A DNA stretch of 64,000 nt from an uncultured Dehalococcoidia bacterium (GTDB lineage: Bacteria; Chloroflexota; Dehalococcoidia; Lucifugimonadales; UBA3495): the NCBI GenBank assembly GCA_951813535.1, contig OX638345.1, positions 3,340,608 through 3,404,607 of the forward strand. The letters run 5' to 3'. The notes beneath the pieces are model-generated. The model was not told the DNA's origin, ran no database searches, and saw nothing but the letters and a program-made list of their open reading frames with translations. Shown in pieces: positions 8,201 through 17,118 of the stretch. Both the position numbers and the translations under genes were made by a program. The number at the start of each line of letters is the position of its first letter. Within the stretch, counting starts at the first letter, position 1.

Positions 8201-9192
8201 ACCGCTATTGAAACCAGCCGGGCAGCGCACTACCGCTCAGTCATGAGTATTAATTCTGTGATCGTTTCCTAGCCAAATCGGATGGGACCCAGGGCACCCC
8301 TGGTTTTGTAAGAGCTTTTGACGTAGCCCAAACGGTCCCATACCGAGCGGGACTCATCGGAGAAAATCACGCCGAGCCGATTGTGGGTCTGTACCGCCAA
8401 GTTTATCCGTCCTTTGGCATCGCGGACCTAAACCCTACGACTGCTCCACGGCGTCGGCACCCTGCGCCATCCGGGGGCCCGCCAAAGTTTGGTAGGGTTG
8501 TCGGCGTCGTCTCCCAACCGGCGCCGCGGTTCGCTCAACACCGCGCTCGCCGGCCGTACATCGACGCCAGGGCACACGCCAAGCTCGATGCCTCGGCACG
8601 CGTTTTCAAGTATACGGTCGCCGTTCGCCGCCTGCTCTTCCCGCATCCGCCTCCTCTATGGCGGCACGTTAGACTTGTGAAACAATGCGGAGACGGTTCA
8701 GTCGTTCTCCCCTGCACGAAGGCGCGGACGCGCAGACCATTCGGGTTACCGGCGGCCAGGAACACCCTAGCGTAGGCGATGTTCAGGCCGCGCCGCAGCC
8801 GCCAAGCACGGTCCATCCCGTCATGGCGGCCGAGTAACATGCAGAAAATGGAACCACGTGTGATATCCGCCCGACGCTCACGCTTTAGCCGTATCGGAAA
8901 CGTACAGTGTCCGCTCATCAGTCCCTGTCCAGCCTGTGCGGGGAGAGGCATGCAGATCGGGCTCATCCACGGCGGCCAGGGAGAGTATCTGCACCCGCCC
9001 GGGAATCACGCCGCAAGTTCAGGCGGCGCTGCGCAAACCCTGATCACGCGTAAACTTGCCACTGCAAATATGGTTGACTTTATTTACGGGACTATCGTCA
9101 GCATTTCCTGCCTATTTACGCATACCGTCACGTGCCCGTAATCACCGTCTGCCAGCGATCGGTTTGACGTCTGGTACTATCAGGCAATATAT
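8201..9192. other. Gene-poor stretch between tRNA-Thr and the IS5-type element
   Basis: About 1 kb with no open frame that looks like protein, although several short open frames exist in both directions because of the high GC content. The location directly 3' of a tRNA gene is typical for integration and later decay of mobile DNA. I see no duplicated tRNA 3' end or inverted repeats that would prove it. Confidence 0.4.
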
Positions 9193-9194
9193 TA

Positions 9195-10001
9195 GGCTCT
9201 GTTGACATTTGATTACAATGGCCGCATGTCAAACATCAGACTATCACCGGAACAGTGGGTCAGGATTCTCGATTTCTGGCGTGGCCGCACTGGCCTGTAC
9301 GTCGGCCAGGAAGCGGATTGCCGACGGTTTGTCGAGGCCGTCTTATGGATCAACCGCTCTGGGGCGCAATGGCGACTGCTGCCTGCCGAGTACGGGAACT
9401 GGAACACCGTCTACAAACGGTTCGCCCGTTGGACTGACCAAGGCGTCTGGGAACAGATGCATCAATGTTTCTCCGACGACCCTGATCTGGAATACCTGAT
9501 CATTGACAGCACGGTGGTACGGGCGCACCCTTGCGCGGCGGGAGCGCCCCCCAAAAAGGCGGTCAGGCCGCCCAGTCCCTGGGCCGGAGCCGAGGCGGGT
9601 TCAGCACGAAGGTTCACGTGAGCGTGGACGGCTTGGGCAACCCCTTGCGGTTCATCCTGACCGGAGGGCAACAGCACGACATCACCCAGGCGGAGGGGTT
9701 GATCGCGGGTTACGCTGGCGAGCACGTACTGGCCGACAAAGGATATGACGCTCGGGAGTTTCGCCAGCACATCCTGGAACTGGGCATGACCCCGGTCATT
9801 CCGCCCCCCTCGAACCGCAAGGAACCCGCTGATTATGACCGTCATCTGTACCGAGAACGTCATCTGGTGGAATGCTTCATCGGCAAGATGAAACACTATC
9901 GCCGGATATTCTCCCGGTTTGAGAAACTGGACACCAGATACCTGGGCTTCCTGCATTTCACCGCCGCTCTCGTCTGGTTACGGTGAAATGTCAACAGAAC
10001 C
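9195..10001 (+). mobile_element. IS5-family element (IS427-like), copy 1
   Basis: An 807-bp element with terminal repeats GG(C/T)TCTGTTGACATTT, 15 of 16 positions identical, flanked by TA on both sides. It carries a two-frame transposase. A second copy with only a few base differences lies at 28086-28892, indicating recent transposition. Confidence 0.88.
9226..9986 (+). CDS. IS5-family transposase, two overlapping frames joined by programmed frameshift
   Basis: Frame A (ATG 9226 to 9621) starts MSNIRLSPEQWVRILDFW and carries the DUF4096 helix-turn-helix region and the first catalytic Asp in LEYLIIDSTVVRAH. Frame B (to 9986) carries STKVHVSVDGLG, the second Asp in HVLADKGYDAREF, and the Glu region HLVECFIGKMKHYRR. 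The frames overlap around a C6A5 run (9547-9557, CCCCCCAAAAAG), the expected slippage site for a -1 shift giving the full DDE enzyme. The same run is kept in copy 2. Confidence 0.88.
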
Positions 10002-10063
10002 TAGTCTCAAATAACGTGAGGGGGTCGTCCTAACCTACCAAGCCCAAATCGGAACAAGCTAAC

Positions 10064-10258
10064 TTCACCAACCAGGCCACGCCCCAGCGCGCAGGCCGGT
10101 TCTTCACCAACCAGGCCACGCCCCAGCGCGCAGGCCGGTTCTTCACCAACCAGGCCACGCCCCAGCGCGCAGGCCGGTTCTTCACCAACCAGGCCACGCC
10201 CCAGCGCGCAGGCCGGTTCTTCACCAACCAGGCCACGCCCCAGCGCGCAGGCCGGTTC
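10064..10258. repeat. Tandem array of five 39-bp repeats
   Basis: Five consecutive units beginning TTCACCAACCAGGCCACGCC start at 10064, 10103, 10142, 10181 and 10220, with no base difference that I can see. A broken sixth unit starts at 10259. Because 39 is a multiple of 3, long open frames exist across it; on the minus strand they read a 13-residue repeat such as EEPACALGRGLVG. I see no good ribosome site for these frames and treat the array as DNA repeats, possibly iteron-like, next to the AlpA and ParB-like genes. Confidence 0.85.
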
Positions 10259-10389
10259 TTTCCATACCAAACCTGCCATCAGGTACGTCCCAAACCTGCC
10301 TTCAGGTAGGTTCGCCTCCCGCCGCTTTGGGTTGTCGGGGTCTCCGACCTACCGACGACATCAATCAAGACGTTCATGGAGCAGTAACT

Positions 10390-10599
10390 ATGGAAACGAT
10401 GGAAGAGCATCGCCTGATAAAGATCGACGAAGTCCTCAGCATTTGCGGCGTGTCCAAGCCGCACATCTACCGAATGATCTCGAGAGGTCAGTTCCCGGCG
10501 CCGGTCCGTGTCGGACCACGTGCAGCGCGGTGGAGGTTGAGCGAGGTAAAGAAGTGGATCGATGGCTTACCCATCGCCACCGAGGCGAACTGGAACTAA
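10390..10599 (+). CDS. AlpA/excisionase-like small helix-turn-helix protein
   Basis: About 69 residues from ATG 10390. IKIDEVLSICGVSKPHIYRM is the helix-turn-helix, followed by ISRGQFPAPVRVGPRAARWR and EVKKWIDGLP. This order is that of AlpA-family phage regulators, which bind DNA to control excision or integrase expression. GGAG at 10378-10381 supports the start. It stands as the first gene of the accessory island and suggests a phage or integrative-element origin. Confidence 0.78.
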   Translation: METMEEHRLIKIDEVLSICGVSKPHIYRMISRGQFPAPVRVGPRAARWRLSEVKKWIDGLPIATEANWN

Positions 10600-10906
10600 G
10601 GGACTCCGACTACTTCCCGGATACCCGCAGCTCGTATCAGGTTTGCACGTAGCTCCCTAGCGTACATGCGCTGGGGTAAGTTGGTTTCGTTTGCCTCTCG
10701 GCCTTTTTCGTCGGGACACATCGCAACGGACTGGCAAAGCCCAGATTTGCCAACCACCCCCCGATACCGCGGTCAGGAAACAGCGAGAAACCGTTCCCTT
10801 CCTTTGTACATTCAAACGCGCTTTGCCTGTGCCGAAATTGCGAATGGGAAATGTCCATGTTCTTAGCGCTGAACAGTCCCTACGATCGAAAAGACGGAGA
10901 TGACCG

Positions 10907-11971
10907 GTGAGCACACACGGGAATCAAGGAGAGCCTGAGGGAAAGACCCAACCATTGCTCTTCGAAACGCATGGAGCCAACTCCCCATCCGGTTCAAACG
11001 GCGTATCAAAACAGGCCCGTCCGACAGCGGACGCGTCGAGCGATCGTTTGGAACCCCACCCCTATAGCACTCTGCTGGGTGTGAGGTCGCCGGACGAATT
11101 TCGGGCACTGGCCGAGAGTATGCGGCAGTCCGGTGACGCCGGAGAGGCGGTGTTGTACGAGGGCAAAGTATTGTGGGATCCGGACCGTTACCGAGCGGCC
11201 CAAATGCTGGGTCTCAAGATCCGAACGAAGCCTTATAGAGGCGACGACCCGGTCGCGTTGCTGTGCTCCTACCACTGCCACGACCTTCACCTCGACGCAG
11301 GCACCCGCGCGGTCACCGTAGTGGACTTGTACCCGTGGGCGGACAGGGGACGGCCAAAAAAACTCACAGTGACTGTGGATTTTTCGCCCCGAGAATTGGA
11401 GCCCAAAACGAATGAACAGATGGCCGCGCTCGCCGGCGTCGGGACGACTCTAATCTCTCAAGCCAAGGAAGTTTGCATGGTCGGCCTGGCCGGTGCCGTA
11501 AAGGGTAAAGACATCTCATTCGCCGAGGCGCTCCGCCGGGTCAGATTGGTGCGCGCAGCTGGGTTTGAAGATCAGGTGCGATCCGGAGATGTTGATTTCG
11601 ACACGGCTTATGAACAGGCTCATTCAACCCCGGAAAACCAGGCCGGCGACGCTGCCAATAAGAGGCCTTCGAGGACGCAGCTCATCCAACGCATTGAGAA
11701 ACTCGAAACCGAAAACGATGAACTACGGCAACGGCTCGCCTCCAGTTTCCATTCAGAAACCCCCGAGCCGCGTGAAATGGCGGATACACTGCCTGACATC
11801 GGTTCAAGCACGTCCTATTGGCAGCGTTGGCTAGAGTCGAAGCCTACATCTTCATGTCCGTCTTGCCAGGAGTTGGCTTCCGAATGCGTAGCATCTGACG
11901 AGGAAACCGTTCGGCTGCTTCAAATCTTGCGAGATGTTGGGCTCGACCGATGGGGCAATCCCGTTGAGTGA
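10907..11971 (+). CDS. ParB/RepB-like partition or regulator protein
   Basis: The 354-residue protein starts at GTG 10907, 8 bases after GGAG. After a polar N-terminal tail, residues about 50-140 resemble the ParB N-terminal nuclease-like domain (HPYSTLLGVRSPDEFRALAE, VLWDPDRYRAAQMLGLKIRT). The helix-turn-helix follows (NEQMAALAGVGTTLISQAKE). Residues about 255-280 form a short coiled coil (LIQRIEKLETENDELRQRLA). The C-terminus has a CPSCQEL motif. Family members bind centromere-like sites or act as CTP-dependent clamps. The GxxRxxA-type box is not well conserved and there is no parA beside it, so a plasmid or ICE regulator is as likely as a true ParB. Confidence 0.65.
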   Translation: MSTHGNQGEPEGKTQPLLFETHGANSPSGSNGVSKQARPTADASSDRLEPHPYSTLLGVRSPDEFRALAESMRQSGDAGEAVLYEGKVLWDPDRYRAAQMLGLKIRTKPYRGDDPVALLCSYHCHDLHLDAGTRAVTVVDLYPWADRGRPKKLTVTVDFSPRELEPKTNEQMAALAGVGTTLISQAKEVCMVGLAGAVKGKDISFAEALRRVRLVRAAGFEDQVRSGDVDFDTAYEQAHSTPENQAGDAANKRPSRTQLIQRIEKLETENDELRQRLASSFHSETPEPREMADTLPDIGSSTSYWQRWLESKPTSSCPSCQELASECVASDEETVRLLQILRDVGLDRWGNPVE

Positions 11972-12376
11972 GACGTGCCACTAATTGCCTTGCCGAAAGG
12001 CAAGACCTGCTATCGATGGTGGGCGAACTGACGACTCAGCCCACGTCATATTGGCTGCCGACTCACGCTCCACCTGAACCGTCGCGGCGGAGGCATAGCG
12101 TTACCTCCGGGCACACGTTCAGCGCCTCGACGATAGCCGCCATGGCTCTCAACGGATAAAACGGTTGATCACCGGACCCGTTAGACACCACGAAAAAAGG
12201 CACCTCTGCAACCCAATTCGTCAGACGAATGGACCCGCGAGCTGTTGCGGCTCCCTGAGGCCATTGGGAAGCTGTTTCAGGTGGCCGAATAGTTGATTCC
12301 TACCCGAGACCCTATTACAATCCGACGCCCTTAACACTGACGTGGCTGGTGCAAAGACGCGCCAGTACCTCGAGAG
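11972..12376. other. No convincing gene
   Basis: A 63-codon frame starting with GTG at 11968 overlaps the ParB-like stop codon (GTGA), but its sequence is low in protein-like character. I see no other support. Confidence 0.3.
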
Positions 12377-12562
12377 ATGCGACATGACGGCCACCAGATA
12401 GAGCGGCTCGTCCAAGATACAAGGCACCATATCCTGGTCGATCAATCCTTCGCCGCCAGGTTCGTAACACCAATCATCAAACGCCACAAAGCACAGGCCG
12501 CACAGGCCCGCGATAAACTACGGCGCGCTTGGCTACAACGAATGGAAGGAGCCAAAACCTAG
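12377..12562 (+). CDS. Possible small protein, 61 aa
   Basis: The frame starts MRHDGHQIERLVQDTRHHIL and has a balanced, helix-prone and charged composition up to LRRAWLQRMEGAKT. Ribosome-site support is weak (GAG only). It lies between the ParB-like gene and the DUF2283 genes on the same strand. I recognise no family. Confidence 0.25.
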   Translation: MRHDGHQIERLVQDTRHHILVDQSFAARFVTPIIKRHKAQAAQARDKLRRAWLQRMEGAKT

Positions 12563-12740
12563 CCACTGGAATTCAACGAGCCATCCCCGGGTCGGACCAG
12601 CCTAACGGCGATTGCGCCAACTCCTGACGTCCACTCGCGCAACCTTGGCTAGACACCACAGGGATTCCCCCGGGGTTTCACCCTGAAAACCACGCGGACG
12701 TCACCATCACGACGACCCCGCCCACCCGACGAGGTTGACT

Positions 12741-12995
12741 ATGGAAATCACGTTGTACCCCGACGCCGACGCCGCCCGCATCCGCATTAACCAAGGCAAA
12801 CCCCACCACACCAATACCATCGACGATGCAACCTACGTGGATGTGGACGACCAGGGAACCCCCATGGCCATCGAGTTCCTCTACGTCAGCGACGGCGTGA
12901 AACACCGACCGGTCCCAAGCCTTACCGACCAGGAGAACCAAGCGGTCTATTCCCTCCTGCAAGAATCGGGCATCGAGGTAGCGTCCGTGGAGTAG
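12741..12995 (+). CDS. DUF2283-family small protein, paralogue 1
   Basis: About 84 residues starting MEITLYPDADAARIRINQGK, then TYVDVDDQGTPMAIEFLYVS. This is the DUF2283 pattern: an N-terminal strand with (Y)(D/P)xxADAxxIR and a later VDxDxxGxxxxIEFLxVS. The function of DUF2283 is not established. GAGG at 12731-12734 sets ATG 12741 as the start. A paralogue 260 bases downstream has the same leader and the same C-terminal motif (LTDQEN..V..LLQESG(I/V)EV). Confidence 0.75.
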   Translation: MEITLYPDADAARIRINQGKPHHTNTIDDATYVDVDDQGTPMAIEFLYVSDGVKHRPVPSLTDQENQAVYSLLQESGIEVASVE

Positions 12996-13255
12996 CCGCA
13001 CAATCGACAGCCGCCCTCTACAGCGCCCTGCATCGGGACTACCGGGCGATGTGCACCAATTGATCCCTGAATTCAAACCGCCGTTCTACAATCGGAGCTC
13101 ACCACTAACCGCCCACGTAAAACATGAGCGGAACGACGCAAATGCCTCCCTAAGCTGACCTCTACACCACAGGACCCCGAGTGGGCTAACAAGAAACAAA
13201 GAAAGACCCGACCCGTCGAAGATAGCCGAACACTCCTATACCTCAGAGGTTGACC

Positions 13256-13510
13256 ATGGGCATCACCCTGTATCCGGACGCCGACGCCCCCCTCATCGAC
13301 ATCCGCGACACGAAATACAAGCGCACACAGGAAATCGACCTCTCCACCCATCTGGACCTGGACACCGACGGCAACGCCAAGTCCATCCAGTTCCTCAATG
13401 TCAGCGACGGCGTGAAACGCCAACACATCGCCGGCTTAACCGACCAGGAGAACCTGCAAGTGTTCACCCTCCTGCAAGAGTCCGGCGTCGAGGTTACACC
13501 ATCCGCGTGA
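13256..13510 (+). CDS. DUF2283-family small protein, paralogue 2
   Basis: 84 residues starting MGITLYPDADAPLIDIRDTK, then LDLDTDGNAKSIQFLNVSDG and LTDQENLQVFTLLQESGVEV. It is clearly a duplicate of the gene at 12741, conserved at both ends and diverged in the middle. The bases before the ATG (GAGGTTGACCATGG) differ by one from those of paralogue 1. Divergence with retained frame suggests both are under selection. Confidence 0.75.
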   Translation: MGITLYPDADAPLIDIRDTKYKRTQEIDLSTHLDLDTDGNAKSIQFLNVSDGVKRQHIAGLTDQENLQVFTLLQESGVEVTPSA

Positions 13511-13576
13511 ACTCCCAATCAAAAACCTCCAGAGCACACGGCAAAGGGCTCGCACAACAGAGATCGTCCGCCGGGG

Positions 13577-13598
13577 ATTTGCTGACAGCCGGCCGTAG
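13577..13598 (+). repeat. 22-bp block shared with 17243-17264
   Basis: The block ending GCTGACAGCCGGCCGTAG is identical at 13577-13598 and 17243-17264. Each copy precedes a Cas4/RecB-like nuclease gene (decayed at 13656, largely intact at 17331), so it marks the left part of a segmental duplication. Confidence 0.7.
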
Positions 13599-13655
13599 GC
13601 CATCCAAGCCCACCACCGGAAACGTCGGAGAAAACCTTACGCTTCGCGTCTCACC

Positions 13656-14223
13656 TTGACCCTCCCCCGCGAATATTCCTACATCTGGACGACCCTGTTA
13701 CCTCGTCTGCTCTCTGGCGAATACTCCCGCGAGTGCGCTTTCTGGGTCAAGGCGCATTACCAGCACTGATCCTGGGTCCACTTCGACTCAGAGTAGATCC
13801 AGGGGAGGCTGGACTACACCGAACTGCTCTACGACCAGGAAGCGCAACGAGAAGCCATTGGACACGAGGTGCGCGTCGAGTGCCAGAATGGCTTCTGGCT
13901 ACGAGGCCGCGCCGCCACCCTTGCCAGCCAGCCGGACTAATCGTAGACCGCGTCAACGAGTCACTCACCATCGACGTGAAGTCCGGTCAAGAACATCCCC
14001 GGCACACCGTCCAGGATCGAATCTACCAGCACGCCATGACCAAAGCATTGCCACGATACAAGCACGCCAGGATCGCTGGACTAGTGGGATACCCCAACCA
14101 ATCGCACGCGTACCAAACGACGCCCTCCCGACCCGGTTCATCAACAATCTTGCTTCAATAATCCGGCTGTCGACCGCCGAACTCACCAGGCGAGTGCATT
14201 GCCTCCCGGATTTCCATGTCTGA
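13656..14223 (+). pseudogene. Decayed copy of the Cas4/RecB-like nuclease
   Basis: Joining three frames recovers homology to the gene at 17331. YSYIWTTLLPRLLSGEYSRE and CAFWVKAHYQH match its N-terminus; LTIDVKSG with ALPRYKHARIAGLVGYPNQS matches its catalytic core; a later segment FINNLASIIR matches its FMHRFITLIHR. Stops and frameshifts separate the parts. The probable start is TTG 13656, as at 17331. The conserved IDVKSG motif shows that decay is recent. Confidence 0.75.
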
Positions 14224-14341
14224 GGCGTCAGGGCCGCCGAGTGGCCGGAACGCGTGGTCGGAGACCAGCAGCCAGCGAGCGCAACTGTTTTGGACTTCCT
14301 AACGAGCGACCCCACTGAGGGTGCTCACCACCAGAGCAAAC

Positions 14342-14361
14342 ACATTTGACAGGTTTTAGCC
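14342..14361 (+). repeat. Direct repeat flanking the methyltransferase gene, left copy
   Basis: ACATTTGACAGGTTTTAGCC at 14342-14361 recurs with one substitution and one deletion (ACATTTGGCAGGTTTAGCC) at 15154-15172. The two copies bracket the methyltransferase gene closely on both sides. Confidence 0.5.
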
Positions 14362-14475
14362 GTTGTTAGAACTGGCTGCTTCGGGCATTTTCGGTCGGTA
14401 GGATTGTGACGGTTTTTTTCGAACACCGAGTCGGAGGGTTCTGATCCAGCGCTGGCCGGAGAGTGGCCGCTGCCT

Positions 14476-15138
14476 TTGAACCAACCCAATGTCTACGACG
14501 GGTTTGACCTCCTGGCATCTTTGGAGCCCGAAACGATACCCATGTGCGTCTTTGACCCGCAGTACCGGGGTGTTTTGGACAAAATGCGGTATGGCAACGA
14601 ATGGGTCAATCGTGGGCGGGCCCGGACGCAGCTGCCCCAGATGGATGATGAGACTATCATCAAATTCATCGCCGGCATCGAGGCGGCACTAATCCCGTCT
14701 GGTCACCTGATTCTGTGGGTGGACAAGTTCCACCTGTGCAGCGGAATCGGCCCTTGGTGTCGCGGTTTGAGGCTGGAGACCGTCGATGTCATCACTTGGG
14801 ACAAACGAAGGATGGGGATGGGATACCGGACACGGCGAAGCAGTGAGTACGCGTTGATTTTGCAAAAGCATCCCGAACGAGTGAAGGGGGTTTGGCGACG
14901 CCACGACATCCCCGACGTATGGACCGAATCGGCGGTGAGACTGGGGGCCGTGCATCCCAAACCGGTGGGTCTGCAGGCCGCGCTGATACAGGCGGTCACG
15001 TGCCCGGGAGACTTGGTCGTTGACCCCGCAGCCGGCAGTTATTCCGTGTTGGCCGCAGCGAAGAAAACCGGCAGGCATTTCCTGGGCTGCGATATGGTTG
15101 ATGCCACATCAAGGTTGCCAGCCGACCAAACCCGTTGA
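14476..15138 (+). CDS. Beta-class N4/N6 DNA methyltransferase (orphan)
   Basis: 220 residues from TTG 14476. Motif IV is DPQY (27-30), a variant of DPPY. The C-terminal half has [20 protein letters not shown], then [16 protein letters not shown] as motif I, and GRHFLGCD as motif II/III. The order (IV before I) is that of beta-class methyltransferases acting on adenine N6 or cytosine N4. No downstream ATG could be used without losing motif IV. There is no recognised restriction enzyme partner, though a PD-(D/E)XK-like gene follows at 15390. Phage or island origin is likely. Target sequence unknown. Confidence 0.75.
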   Translation: MNQPNVYDGFDLLASLEPETIPMCVFDPQYRGVLDKMRYGNEWVNRGRARTQLPQMDDETIIKFIAGIEAALIPSGHLILWVDKFHLCSGIGPWCRGLRLETVDVITWDKRRMGMGYRTRRSSEYALILQKHPERVKGVWRRHDIPDVWTESAVRLGAVHPKPVGLQAALIQAVTCPGDLVVDPAAGSYSVLAAAKKTGRHFLGCDMVDATSRLPADQTR

Positions 15139-15153
15139 TGTGCCGGGGTAACT

Positions 15154-15172
15154 ACATTTGGCAGGTTTAGCC
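15154..15172 (+). repeat. Direct repeat flanking the methyltransferase gene, right copy
   Basis: ACATTTGGCAGGTTTAGCC, near-identical to 14342-14361. The pair could be transposition or recombination footprints, or two copies of a promoter-like element. Confidence 0.5.
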
Positions 15173-15389
15173 CCTGTCTTCAGTTGTACGCATTTCGGGG
15201 AAGCGCGGACCCGGAATGCGAAGTAACCAGTTTCGTCGCGGATGGAGACCCTTTATGACCACCGCATGTCTGGCACCAGTCGGCGCGCTGCACGGGTAAA
15301 TTAGAAACAGGACTGCCCTGTGCTCACCGCCACGAGGTTTGCCACGTCCAGTGGTGACGGCCATAATGCGCCGCCACCGGGAGGCGACC

Positions 15390-16289
15390 ATGTTCCAGCG
15401 CATCAACCCAGACGACCTCAACGGCAGGCAGAAGGAAATCTACAACTTCCAGAAGTCTGCCGCCCTGCTGGCCGACTACGGGTTCAACTGCATCAAACTC
15501 ACCGACGACTGGCAGGGCGCCGACTTCCTGGCCCACAACTTCGACGGCGCCACCACCCTCAAGGTTCAGCTGAAAGCCCGCCTGACCATCGACCGCAAAT
15601 ACGCCGGGCAGGACCTGTGGATGAACTTCCCCTGCCGCGGCTCATGGTACTTGGTTCCCCACGACCATCTTGTTGAGCTGATTGGACAGACCACCAACTG
15701 GCTGAACACGTCGTCCTGGCAGGACAACGGGGGTTACTCCAGCACCAACCCCGCGACCGCGCTGCTGGAACAGCTGCGACCGTACTCCATAGATAAACCG
15801 ACGAAGCCCGCGCCCGAACCAAAAAGGGAAACCAACGAAGCGCCCGTGTCCCCACTACGGACCAGGACCACCACCGGACCAAGACCGGAACGGCGTACGG
15901 CAGAGTCCGGATTCTGGCGGCATCCCAACCTGGCCGAAGCCCAGCGGGCGCTCACAGGGGCCGGCTACTCGTGCTCACCACCTCCCGCCGAGTGGCGGGG
16001 CAACTTCCTCACCGCACGATCGAGAGACGGGGCTACGAGCATCGTTGTACGCTGCCCCGGGCGGCCGTCAATCCAGAAAGACCACGTCGGGATGAACCTG
16101 TACGTGGCGTTTCCTGACCAGGACGGCATCTGGTACCTTGTCGAGCATGATGAACTGATCCATCTGGTGGAGGCCAACACCCCTTGGTTGGAGTCCGACT
16201 CGTGGCGCTTGAACGGCGGGTACAGCTCAGCCAAGCCATCGCGTCAATTACGCGCGGCGCTCCGCAAATTCGCCCTCAACGCAACGTGA
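15390..16289 (+). CDS. Protein with two tandem PD-(D/E)XK-like domains, second copy lacking the catalytic residues
   Basis: 299 residues from ATG 15390, preceded by GGGAGG. Residues 1-135 contain E16, D45 (QGADFLAHNF) and Q60-L-K62 (TTLKVQLKAR), the pattern of a restriction-like nuclease fold. Residues 171-299 repeat the same layout: DGATS matches DGATT, GIWYLVEHDELIHLVEANTP matches GSWYLVPHDHLVELIGQTTN, and SWRLNGGYSS matches SWQDNGGYSS. In the second copy D45 is N205 and QLK is VRC, so the site is lost. A Pro/Arg-rich linker joins the two. Function unknown; a nuclease with a degenerate DNA-binding half is a reasonable guess. It follows the methyltransferase on the same strand. Confidence 0.65.
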   Translation: MFQRINPDDLNGRQKEIYNFQKSAALLADYGFNCIKLTDDWQGADFLAHNFDGATTLKVQLKARLTIDRKYAGQDLWMNFPCRGSWYLVPHDHLVELIGQTTNWLNTSSWQDNGGYSSTNPATALLEQLRPYSIDKPTKPAPEPKRETNEAPVSPLRTRTTTGPRPERRTAESGFWRHPNLAEAQRALTGAGYSCSPPPAEWRGNFLTARSRDGATSIVVRCPGRPSIQKDHVGMNLYVAFPDQDGIWYLVEHDELIHLVEANTPWLESDSWRLNGGYSSAKPSRQLRAALRKFALNAT

Positions 16290-16554
16290 GCTCAGTCGAC
16301 ATCATGACCTGAGTGACATCGACCGGTGGCGAGACCATTCCCACCTCTGGCACAATGGAGATGTCGCCGACCAACGACGACGGGCCGACCGCCACCGACC
16401 AACGGGGCGGCCGGTTTCGCGTCAACTGGTCACGTGCGGCCAATTGTCACGGCCTCGTACCCTCTACCTCGCTTGCGCGGCGTTGCCGGTTCCGAAGCCA
16501 CACGGCACAGTGTCCGCTGGTGTCGCAAACATCTCACCGACTTCGAGCCACGCA

Positions 16555-17079
16555 ATGAACATCGCCCGGTACCCCGAGGAATTTGGACCATACCGCTATC
16601 GGCTCACGGTAGAAATCTCCGACCCAAGCCGGGAGCCCAACGCCGGCCACCTGGCGGTGGTCATGCTCAACCCCGCCACCATCCACGAGGACCAGGACCT
16701 TGTTGTCAAGCGCCAAGGTACCAGAGCCAACCTCATCCGGCTGGCCCAGCGACACGGCTACCACACCCTCACCGAGCTGGACCTGTTCGCCTACCGGTCT
16801 CCTGACAGAAAAAGCTTAACCCGAACAATCCGCGAACAGCGCATCGACCCGGTCGGCCCGGAGAACGACGCCGCCATCGTCCAAACCATCCAGGGGGCCG
16901 ACACAATCATCGTCGCCTGGGGCAAGGTCGCCAACAATCCCGCATTCGCCAAACGTGCTGCCGAAGTGGAACAAGTGCTGAAAGCGTCCGGTAAGCCACT
17001 GCACTGCCTCGGCAAGAACTCAGACGGCGCGCCCAAGCACCCGGCCCGGGGAACCAACGTTATCCAGTCGTGGCCCTGA
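16555..17079 (+). CDS. DUF1643-family protein
   Basis: About 174 residues from ATG 16555. The open frame extends upstream to 16444, but that part is not protein-like. HLAVVMLNPATIHEDQDLVV is the DUF1643 signature, followed by LAQRHGYHTLTELDLFAYRS, then VGPENDAAIVQTIQGADTII and VAWGKVANNP. The family is widespread on phages and mobile elements and its biochemical role is not established. It sits between the duplicated-domain protein and the Cas4/RecB-like nuclease on the same strand. Confidence 0.8.
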   Translation: MNIARYPEEFGPYRYRLTVEISDPSREPNAGHLAVVMLNPATIHEDQDLVVKRQGTRANLIRLAQRHGYHTLTELDLFAYRSPDRKSLTRTIREQRIDPVGPENDAAIVQTIQGADTIIVAWGKVANNPAFAKRAAEVEQVLKASGKPLHCLGKNSDGAPKHPARGTNVIQSWP

Positions 17080-17118
17080 ATCACTGCTGCGCCACCCCGC
17101 ACCGACCGGAGCGCACGC

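Noticed and set aside
10064-10258. CRISPR array
   Set aside because: The repeats are contiguous without spacers, and no cas genes are nearby; the Cas4-like gene at 17331 alone is not evidence.
10007-10279. Minus-strand frame encoding a 13-residue repeat across the 39-bp array
   Set aside because: The open frame is a by-product of a repeat whose length is a multiple of three; a second minus frame is equally open and no ribosome site is visible.
11968-12159. 63-codon frame overlapping the ParB-like stop codon (GTGA)
   Set aside because: Overlap suggests coupling, but the sequence is low in protein-like character and lacks any recognisable feature.
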